12,300 nt of DNA. Source: an uncultured Chlorobiales bacterium. GTDB taxonomy: Bacteria > Bacteroidota > Chlorobiia > Chlorobiales > Chlorobiaceae. Made by a program: the position numbers and the translations under genes. The notes under the pieces were generated by a model. The model saw only the letters and a program-made list of their open reading frames with translations, made no database searches and was not told where the DNA came from. The number at the start of each line of letters is the position of its first letter. Positions within the stretch are counted from its first letter, which is position 1. The stretch lies in NCBI GenBank assembly GCA_903901395.1, contig CAIUQW010000273.1, positions 1 through 12,300 on the forward strand. Reading direction: 5' to 3'. Shown here one piece after another: positions 7,180 to 12,300 of this stretch.

Positions 7180-7470
7180 TTATTCTCTATTCAGCCAATA
7201 ATCTGGCCGTCGTCGAAGATCAGCAACAGCAATGATATGTACCGCATCAGATTTCATTTGATAAATAACGCCAAACGGAAATCGGTTCACAAGGCAACGA
7301 CGGGTATTTATAGACATGGGAGACCATGCATCAGGAAATCTAATAATGAGGGCTATTGTTGCATAGACTTCCTGTGCAAACTCCAATCCGAGACCTCGCT
7401 GGCAGTCTTCATAAAAGTCAACAGCCTTGTCGAATTCGGATTCCGCATCCTCATGAAAATAGAACTTCAT
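7180..7470 (-). CDS. ParE/RelE-type toxin
   Basis: A 96-residue toxin of a type II toxin-antitoxin pair. Seen: the fold opening KFYFHEDAESEFDKAVDFYE, the central FPDAWSP, and the family's C-terminal block, with RRCLVNRFPFGVIYQ (58-72) and AVADLRRRPDYW (82-93). These basic and aromatic positions are typical of ParE/RelE toxins. Members inhibit gyrase or cut mRNA; the sequence does not decide which. Its start overlaps the antitoxin stop by 4 bases (7467-7470), the usual coupled layout. It is the first gene of the AT-rich island, and its stop almost coincides with the left edge of the composition shift. Confidence 0.9.
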   Translation of the reverse strand: MKFYFHEDAESEFDKAVDFYEDCQRGLGLEFAQEVYATIALIIRFPDAWSPMSINTRRCLVNRFPFGVIYQMKSDAVHIIAVADLRRRPDYWLNRE

Positions 7471-7700
7471 TTGCTATGCTTTTCTCGAATTCTGGCAAAG
7501 ACCTCTTCTCCAGAAATCCATTGAGCTTTGCCTTCTTCGATTTGCGATATCCGGCGTTCTGCCTCATCCGCCCAAAGACGATCTATTTCTGGATCGATAA
7601 TGTCGTTGAGGCTTTCCTGAAGTTTCTGTATAAGACTCAATCGAAGATTTGCTGGTAGGGAAAGAGCTTCTTCTATAACTTTGTAATGTGTTTTTTGCAT
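7467..7700 (-). CDS. Addiction-module antitoxin (Unstab_antitox type)
   Basis: A 77-residue protein directly upstream of, and 4 bases overlapping, the toxin. Seen: a predominantly helical sequence with EALSLPANLRLSLIQKLQESL at the N-terminus, WADEAERRISQIEEGKAQWISGEEV in the middle and ARIREKHSK at the end. The W-E-RR-I-G-EEV pattern belongs to the short antitoxins (PF09720-like) that partner ParE/RelE toxins. It probably neutralises the toxin and, with it, represses its own promoter in the AT-rich 7701-7740 stretch. The ribosome site is weak. Unusually for this window, it uses many A/T-ending codons. Confidence 0.87.
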   Translation of the reverse strand: MQKTHYKVIEEALSLPANLRLSLIQKLQESLNDIIDPEIDRLWADEAERRISQIEEGKAQWISGEEVFARIREKHSK

Positions 7701-7831
7701 GGTGTTAAATTTTTGAAAGTGTTTTGATTACTTAATAGACTAACGTTCAAGCTATACGGTGCCAAGGAAGCGCAGCGTAGTTCGTGTCCGAACAAGTGAC
7801 CAGCTAGGCCATTTAAGTGTAAATCTATTCA

Positions 7832-8515
7832 TCATTTAATTTTTGGTAAACTGATTAATCCCTTATCAATTCTATCTTTTATTTTTACTTTCAATCTTTC
7901 TTCCAATTCTGTTTTAGTTTCGTATATAATAGCTGGATATGATGCAATATCAAAATGTAATGGAGTATTACTGTCGCAGGTTTGTATTACTTGTTTACCT
8001 AAAGCATGGGCATACCCAAGCTCATAATAGCAATTTGGTCTCGATTCTGTTAGGTCAGTAATGATAAAGCCTGCATTTTGAATGGTTGATATAATTGTGT
8101 CTGTTATTCTTCTATTTTCTTCGATTTCGTCAACTCTTTTACAGATGAAATTAAAAGAACATGCAGCTCTTTTTATTGCTGCATAAATATCAACCAAATC
8201 TTTATTGTCTTCATTAAATGACATGACAACAAAACATAAATCATTATCTATAATTGGAAAGTGTAGGTTTAAAGCATCCTTGTTTTCGATAGTATGAATT
8301 CCCTTTATTGTTAATTTTACTAAAAAATTTGGCCCTTTATTAGTAAAAGTCGGCTTTACATCTATAAAATCATCTTCACAAAGTCTTTGGAGTATTGCTA
8401 TTAGCTTAGCTAATCCCTCATTTTCTAAAATTCTGTCTTCTAATAAATCAACAAAGTTATCTTTGTTTTTATAAGCAAAAGCTAAAGCCCTTCGAATTAT
8501 TTCATTTTTTATCAT
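7832..8515 (-). CDS. Orphan protein: winged-helix-like N-terminus plus nucleoside-deoxyribosyltransferase/TIR-like domain
   Basis: A 227-residue AT-rich gene. Residues 1-80 look like a winged helix: helices IIRRALAFAYKN and LAKLIAILQRLCEDDFI, then beta strands ending in VKLTIKGIHTIEN. Residues 93-180 carry a Rossmann-like block: CFVVMSF (94-100), KRVDE (126-130), then ITDLTESRPNCYYELGYAHALGK (152-174 region). This block resembles the nucleoside 2-deoxyribosyltransferase and TIR-like domains of bacterial defence proteins; Glu165 in YYELG matches the catalytic glutamate position of that superfamily. It may cleave or sense a nucleotide such as NAD, but this is inference. It lies alone on the minus strand upstream of the toxin/antitoxin pair in the island. 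I cannot name a characterised family. Confidence 0.8.
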   Translation of the reverse strand: MIKNEIIRRALAFAYKNKDNFVDLLEDRILENEGLAKLIAILQRLCEDDFIDVKPTFTNKGPNFLVKLTIKGIHTIENKDALNLHFPIIDNDLCFVVMSFNEDNKDLVDIYAAIKRAACSFNFICKRVDEIEENRRITDTIISTIQNAGFIITDLTESRPNCYYELGYAHALGKQVIQTCDSNTPLHFDIASYPAIIYETKTELEERLKVKIKDRIDKGLISLPKIK

Positions 8516-8837
8516 GGGTATTCATTTTCATTTTACTCACGCAACAATATCTATATTGTTACCGCATAAAACTCTATTTCTCACGACCCATCTGTCAGTA
8601 TTCTTGCCTTGCCGATTCCTACTCAAAATGCGAACAGTTATCCTGTAGCTAAATCATAAGCAAAATCTCGCACATCACCGCAACAAAAACCTCCGCCGAC
8701 CAGTTCTCTTGAACATTCGCCCCCTAACCCGACAATCCTCGCCGGTAAAAAATCAACCCCAAACACCCAAGCGGGATACTTTTTGTTCGCGTTTGTCGTT
8801 TTTCTGAACGGAGTTATTTAAAGCTAGCCATTATCCG
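8516..8837. other. Intergenic region between divergent orphan and SRPBCC genes
   Basis: These 322 bases hold no convincing gene. The left part (to about 8640) is AT-rich like the island and contains the palindrome. The right part returns to mixed composition with C-rich then T-rich stretches. Promoters for both flanking genes should lie here, but I cannot pick reliable boxes. Confidence 0.6.
8543..8560. promoter_or_regulatory. Perfect 8-bp palindrome, candidate operator
   Basis: AACAATAT-CT-ATATTGTT is a perfect inverted repeat with a 2-base centre. It ends 27 bases upstream of the ATG of the minus-strand orphan gene, in the position of a promoter operator. A winged-helix-like domain in that protein makes autoregulation conceivable. 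It lacks a T run, so a terminator is unlikely. Confidence 0.4.
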
Positions 8838-9305
8838 ATGAACCTTCATACCAGAACCTGGGTGCAGAAGATGCCGGTGAGTATTGACCGCGCCTGGGAT
8901 TTTTTTTCGATGCCGGACAATCTCGCGCGAATCACGCCGCCGGAGATGTTTTTGCGGGGCAATCGCGGGAGCGCGGGACGCGCGATTTACGAGGGGATGC
9001 GTTTGCACTTCGTGCTTTATCCGTTCATGATGATTCCTGTGCGGTGGACGACTGAAATCATGCGGGTCTCGAAGCCCGATTTCTTCGAGGATCGCCAGCT
9101 CGAAGGGCCGTACGAGCTGTGGCATCATACGCACCGGTTCCGCGAAATCGAGGGCGGGACGGAGATGACCGATATCGTCGAATACGCTTTGCCGTTCGAC
9201 CTTTTTGGCGAAATTGTCGATTCGCTGATCGTTGGGCGGCGGCTCGACGAAGTGTTCGAGTACCGGCGGCGAAAGGTCGCGGAGATTCTCGGTAGCATGG
9301 CGTGA
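8838..9305 (+). CDS. SRPBCC-fold (START-like/polyketide cyclase-like) protein
   Basis: A 155-residue soluble protein with the helix-grip fold that encloses hydrophobic ligands. Seen: VSIDRAWDFFSMPDNLARITPP (14-35), the usual opening of the family; PVRWTTEIM (67-75); and the diagnostic EGPYELWHHTHRF at 89-101, followed by the long C-terminal helix FEYRRRKVAEIL. Such proteins often stand alone or near lipid and redox genes; no ligand can be proposed. GC content is back at the host level here: bases 9061-9120 contain 37 G or C in 60. The gene lies just upstream of the cobalamin riboswitch; no link to B12 is implied by the sequence. Confidence 0.85.
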   Translation: MNLHTRTWVQKMPVSIDRAWDFFSMPDNLARITPPEMFLRGNRGSAGRAIYEGMRLHFVLYPFMMIPVRWTTEIMRVSKPDFFEDRQLEGPYELWHHTHRFREIEGGTEMTDIVEYALPFDLFGEIVDSLIVGRRLDEVFEYRRRKVAEILGSMA

Positions 9306-9309
9306 CGGC

Positions 9310-9337
9310 TTGCAATTGAACGGGAAAATCGTAAATT
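9310..9337 (+). promoter_or_regulatory. Possible promoter of the riboswitch-btuB-bluB unit
   Basis: TTGCAA (9310-9315) and TAAATT (9332-9337) are separated by 16 bases and lie upstream of the riboswitch aptamer. The match to sigma-70 boxes is moderate, and the host's promoter rules are not known to me. Confidence 0.28.
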
Positions 9338-9370
9338 GCGCCCGCAAAGATAGATGTTCTTTCACATGAA

Positions 9371-9645
9371 TAGCTGGTGCCGGCTTGAAAGCCGGAGAAT
9401 AGGGAAGTACGCGAGATTCGTACACTGTACCCGCAACTGTACAACGGAAAGCTGCCGCAAGCAGGCATGGCCACATGCCGCGAAGCCGCAGTTCGGCGCA
9501 CGTCACTGCCACACTCCTCCACGGAGCGGGCGGGAAGGCATCGCCGGTTCAGCCGTTATAGTCAGGAGACCTGCCAGTTACTCTTTGCTCAGTGACAAGA
9601 CTACGGGTTAATAGTCAGGCAAAGCGCTTCCGGTAACTCCGACTG
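9371..9645 (+). ncRNA. Cobalamin riboswitch (class I, adenosylcobalamin type)
   Basis: Conserved parts in order: GGTGCC followed by hairpin CCGGCT-TGAA-AGCCGG (9380-9395), GAATAGGGAA (9397-9406), hairpin GTACG/CGTAC (9407-9423), CCCGCAACTGT (to 9440), an extra arm GGCATG-GCCA-CATGCC (9464-9479), CGGGAAGGC (9531-9539) and the B12 box AGTCAGGAGACCTGCC (9560-9575). After the box, AGTTAC (9576-9581) pairs with GTAACT (9633-9638), CTTTGCT (9583-9589) with GGCAAAG (9618-9624), and GACTA (9599-9603) with TAGTC (9612-9616). The intervening CAGTGAC (9590-9596) is exactly complementary to GTCACTG (9502-9508), the expected L5-L13 kissing pair. It controls the downstream receptor and bluB; high B12 should turn expression off. 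Confidence 0.95.
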
Positions 9646-9661
9646 TACAGCATCGTTTTTT
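9640..9661 (+). terminator. Weak hairpin followed by T6, possible attenuator
   Basis: CGACTG-TACAG-CATCG with a bulged C forms five base pairs and is followed directly by six T (9656-9661). A second T6 run is at 9674-9679. The stem is weak for intrinsic termination, so attenuation here is uncertain. Confidence 0.3.
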
Positions 9662-9680
9662 CAGTGCACTCTCTTTTTTA

Positions 9681-9706
9681 CGTCAATGGCGACTTTCGCT
9701 TTGACG
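9681..9706. other. Hairpin in the btuB leader
   Basis: CGTCAA (9681-9686) pairs with TTGACG (9701-9706), and inside it GCGA (9689-9692) pairs with TCGC (9696-9699) across a 3-base loop. No T run follows on either strand, so it is not a standard terminator. It may be a structural or RNA-stability element of the leader. Confidence 0.4.
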
Positions 9707-9772
9707 CATTTCAGGCATTGATGGTTCGTTTCGCTGTCCCCACAAGAGCCGGGCCAGTCCTTTTCCTCAACC

Positions 9773-9807
9773 CCTGTCTGTTGATGTATTATTAATTCAA
9801 CACAGGA
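9773..9807 (+). promoter_or_regulatory. Hairpin covering the btuB Shine-Dalgarno
   Basis: CCTGT (9773-9777) pairs with ACAGG (9802-9806), and GTTGA (9780-9784) with TCAAC (9797-9801), leaving a 2-base bulge and a 12-base loop. The ribosome site AGGA (9804-9807) lies mostly inside this stem, 6 bases before the ATG at 9814. It fits a translational off-switch driven by the riboswitch. Confidence 0.6.
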
Positions 9808-9813
9808 CAACAG

Positions 9814-11691
9814 ATGAACAAAAGATCGCTCGCCACCCTCATGGCAGCAATGCTCGCAAGCCCAACGCTCCACGCAGAAGAGGCCGGATCGGATTATATC
9901 GGCCAGGAGGTCGTCGTTTCCGCTACGAAAACGCTCAACCGTATCAGCGACACCGGCGGCAGTTCCGTGACGGTGATCACCGAGCAGGAGATCAAAAATT
10001 CCGGGCAGCCGACCGTTATCGATGTGATCAAAGGGAGCACGGGAATCGATATCGCCTCCAACGGTGGGCCGGGAAGCAGCAGCAGCATCTATCTTCGAGG
10101 GGCCGATGCGAAATATACGCTTGTGCTCATCGACGGCGTGCCGGTGAACGATCCGGCAGACGGCACCAGATCGCCGAATCTGTCGAATCTGATGGTGGAC
10201 AATATTTCGCAGATCGAAATCGTGCGCGGCCCGTCGAGCTTCCTGTATGGTTCCGGGGCTTCGGCGGGTATCATCAATATCATCACCAAAAAAGCCGGTG
10301 AGAAGCCGGAAGCGTATCTTGGCGTCGAAGGCGGCTCTTACGCTACGTATAAATATTACGGCGGAGCGAATGGGCGTCAGGGCATCCTGGATTATTCAAT
10401 CGGTTTTTCACGTCTGAAAACTGACGGATTTTCATCGACTGACGAACGCAACCGCTTTGTCAATCCGACCGGCCTCGACTTTGAAAAAGATGGCTACGAA
10501 AACACCACCTTCTCGGGAAATTTCGGGCTGAAGCTGAACGATCATCTCCGGCTTGAAACGGTGCTGAGGCATACGGACGCCAACGCTGACTACGACAACC
10601 CCGGCGTCGATGTCGTTGGAAACGGGCAGGATTCGGAACAGTTCAGCGGTCGGGTTACCCTGAAGATGAACTATAAGCCGCTGACAAGCTCGTTGTATTA
10701 CGGATTCAGCAGTCAGGATCGCTCCTACCTTGCAGACGGCGAGCTTTCGGCCAAATACCACGGCTATCTCTACGAAATCGGCTGGCAGGGAGACCTGATG
10801 GTTACCGACAACAACACGGCGAGCGTCGGTCTGAATTCGCAGCATGAACTGATCGATCAGAAGAGTTACGGTTTATTTGCCTCGTCCATCAACAACGATA
10901 TGGCATCGAATGCCATTTTCCTTGAAGATCAGTGGCGCATCGGCAATCTGCGGCTCGTTGGCGGCGTTCGTTACGAGGACAACGAAAAATTCGGCGACAA
11001 GACCACCTTCAGGATTGCGCCTTCATATGCTTTCGGCAATACCCTTGTCAAGTGCAGCTATGCCACCGCGTTCAGGGCGCCTTCGCTCTATGAACTCTAC
11101 TCGGACTACGGCAACGAGCAGCTCAAGGCGGAAAACAGCAAAGGGTGGGATTTCGGCATCGAACAAAAGTTCAGTGACCGCCTGACTGCCGGGACGACCT
11201 GCTTCAGAACCGATTATGACAATCGCATCGCCTTCGATCTCTCAACCTGGAAATATGCCCAGGTTGAGGGACGCACCAGAACCGAAGGTCTGGAAAGTTT
11301 TCTCGAATGGCGTCCGGACGCACCGTATTCCGTAACTGTCAACCACACCTATACCTACACCCAGGACGCGAACGATCAGGAATTGGCGCGGCGTCCGAGG
11401 AACAAGGTCGGCCTGACCTGTTCATGGAAAGTTACCGGCAAATTGAGGCTGAATACGAACATGCAGTGGGTTGGCTCGCGAAGGGACTCTGGAGCCAGAA
11501 ATGGCGACGGCGTTGTTACCGGCAAGCTGGAAAACTACACGCTGGTTAACCTGTCGGCGTCATACCGCCTCCGGGACAACGTGGAGATAACTGGCCGCAT
11601 CGACAACCTCTTTGACAAGTATTATGAAGAGGCATGGCGTTACGCCACGCCGGGCCGGTCGGCGTATGCGGGCGTGAAGGTCACGTTTTGA
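9814..11691 (+). CDS. btuB: TonB-dependent outer-membrane cobalamin receptor
   Basis: Outer-membrane 22-strand barrel that takes up corrinoids with energy from TonB. Length 625, usual for BtuB. Seen: signal peptide with predicted cut after TLHA (residue 21); TonB box-like EVVVSATKT at 32-40; plug domain with TVIDVIKGSTGIDI (67-80), IYLRGADAKYTLVLIDGVPVNDP (92-114 region), IEIVRGPSSFLYGSGASAGIINIIT (134-158 region); then alternating barrel strands to a terminal GVKVTF with aromatic last residue, the assembly signal. The conserved LYELYSDYGN and DNLFDKYYEE motifs near the end are typical. Corrinoid specificity is supported mainly by the upstream riboswitch and the downstream bluB. The start follows AGGA at 9804-9807. 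Confidence 0.95.
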   Translation: MNKRSLATLMAAMLASPTLHAEEAGSDYIGQEVVVSATKTLNRISDTGGSSVTVITEQEIKNSGQPTVIDVIKGSTGIDIASNGGPGSSSSIYLRGADAKYTLVLIDGVPVNDPADGTRSPNLSNLMVDNISQIEIVRGPSSFLYGSGASAGIINIITKKAGEKPEAYLGVEGGSYATYKYYGGANGRQGILDYSIGFSRLKTDGFSSTDERNRFVNPTGLDFEKDGYENTTFSGNFGLKLNDHLRLETVLRHTDANADYDNPGVDVVGNGQDSEQFSGRVTLKMNYKPLTSSLYYGFSSQDRSYLADGELSAKYHGYLYEIGWQGDLMVTDNNTASVGLNSQHELIDQKSYGLFASSINNDMASNAIFLEDQWRIGNLRLVGGVRYEDNEKFGDKTTFRIAPSYAFGNTLVKCSYATAFRAPSLYELYSDYGNEQLKAENSKGWDFGIEQKFSDRLTAGTTCFRTDYDNRIAFDLSTWKYAQVEGRTRTEGLESFLEWRPDAPYSVTVNHTYTYTQDANDQELARRPRNKVGLTCSWKVTGKLRLNTNMQWVGSRRDSGARNGDGVVTGKLENYTLVNLSASYRLRDNVEITGRIDNLFDKYYEEAWRYATPGRSAYAGVKVTF

Positions 11692-11725
11692 GCACGTATC
11701 GCAGGAATTCAACAGGTAGAGTCAT

Positions 11726-12300
11726 ATGAAACAGATCAGTATTGACGAGCGCGACGCGCTTTATAAAGTTATATACAGCCGACGCGACGTGCGGGGGCAG
11801 TTTTTGGACGATCCGGTGCCGGAGGAGGTGCTTCGCCGGGTGCTCGACGCGGCGCATCACGCCCCGAGCGTCGGCTTCATGCAGCCGTGGGATTTCGTCG
11901 TCGTGCGTGACCTTGCCGTTCGCCAGCAGATCAAGGAGGGATTCGAGGCCGCGCACGCCGAAGCCGCCGGGATGTTCGAGGGGGCGAGGCGTGAGCAGTA
12001 TCGCAGCTTCAAGCTCGAAGGAATTCTCGAAGCGCCGGTCGGCGTCTGCGTCACCTGCGACCGCACGCGCAGTGGCGAGGTGGTGATCGGACGGACGGCC
12101 AATCCCGAGATGGATCTCTACAGCTCGGTCTGCGCGGTGCAAAACCTGTGGCTCGCCGCACGGGCGGAGAATCTCGGCGTCGGCTGGGTGAGCATCATCC
12201 ACCACGACCGCGTCCGCGAGGCGCTCGGCATTCCCGAACACATCGTGCCGGTGGCGTGGCTCTGCATCGGCTACGTGAGCTTTTTCCACGAAACGCCGGA
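11726..12300 (+). CDS. bluB: 5,6-dimethylbenzimidazole synthase (3'-partial)
   Basis: Flavin-destroying enzyme that turns reduced FMN plus O2 into 5,6-dimethylbenzimidazole, the lower ligand of B12. ATG at 11726 with AGG at 11714-11716. There are 191 codons, still open at the window end; only the last 15-40 residues are missing. Seen: SRRDVRGQF (18-26), LDAAHHAPSVGFMQPWDFVVV (40-60), DLYSSVCAVQNLWLAARAENLGVGWVS (130-156 region) and LGIPEHIVPVAWLCIGYV (167-184). These are the BluB marks that separate it from ordinary nitroreductases; Asp21 and Ser156 probably match the known functional Asp and Ser of BluB. It begins 34 bases after btuB and shares its riboswitch. Its O2 need is odd for an anaerobic host. 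Confidence 0.92.
   Translation, partial: MKQISIDERDALYKVIYSRRDVRGQFLDDPVPEEVLRRVLDAAHHAPSVGFMQPWDFVVVRDLAVRQQIKEGFEAAHAEAAGMFEGARREQYRSFKLEGILEAPVGVCVTCDRTRSGEVVIGRTANPEMDLYSSVCAVQNLWLAARAENLGVGWVSIIHHDRVREALGIPEHIVPVAWLCIGYVSFFHETP

Noticed and set aside
7741..7810. tRNA-like patch with a GTTCG stem
   Set aside because: No acceptor stem, anticodon arm or proper T-loop can be formed.
9354..9611. Plus-strand open frame of 85 codons across the riboswitch
   Set aside because: The bases are fully explained by conserved aptamer elements, and the translation has no domain character.
9661..9873. Minus-strand 70-codon frame with CGDSETNHQCLKCVK-like Cys-rich text
   Set aside because: It looks almost protein-like at the C-terminal half, but it starts inside btuB, has no ribosome site, and crosses the leader hairpins. 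It might be a gene relic; not enough to annotate.

Overview
The window reads as chromosome of a GC-rich, Gram-negative anaerobe. Lipoprotein signal peptides, a TonB-dependent receptor and c-type haem motifs indicate an outer membrane and a periplasm. The CooS-family protein and the cobalamin genes point to anaerobic metabolism. From gene content and protein style I would guess a green sulfur bacterium (Chlorobiaceae, Chlorobaculum-like). That is inference from memory, not a database result.

Region 1 (1-4388, + strand) holds four closely spaced genes. They are the end of a nitrate/taurine-type ABC ATPase, a di-haem c-type cytochrome lipoprotein, a 705-residue CooS-family protein (carbon monoxide dehydrogenase scaffold) and a small SAM-dependent methyltransferase. 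The CooS protein keeps the D- and B-cluster cysteines, but an aspartate stands where one C-cluster cysteine should be, and part of the histidine proton relay is missing. It may therefore be a hybrid-cluster redox enzyme of the 'CODH-V' kind and not a CO dehydrogenase. This is the most interesting item in the window.

Region 2 (4424-7053, - strand) is an overlapping operon read right to left: Nudix hydrolase, BtuF-like corrinoid-binding lipoprotein, and cobyrinate a,c-diamide synthase (cbiA). Region 3 (about 7170-8640) is an AT-rich island holding a ParE-type toxin/antitoxin pair and an orphan gene that joins a winged-helix-like N-terminus to a nucleoside-deoxyribosyltransferase/TIR-like C-terminus. 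It looks horizontally acquired, possibly defensive. A small SRPBCC-fold gene follows (8838-9305).

Region 4 (about 9310-12300, + strand) is a B12 uptake and lower-ligand unit. A clear cobalamin riboswitch with a predicted kissing loop is followed by a structured leader whose last hairpin covers the Shine-Dalgarno of a BtuB-type receptor. Next comes a 3'-truncated bluB (dimethylbenzimidazole synthase). Regions 2 and 4 fit together functionally: corrinoid is imported through the outer membrane (BtuB) and captured in the periplasm (BtuF), while CbiA acts in corrin ring synthesis and BluB makes the lower ligand. The AT-rich island lies between the two halves of this locus.
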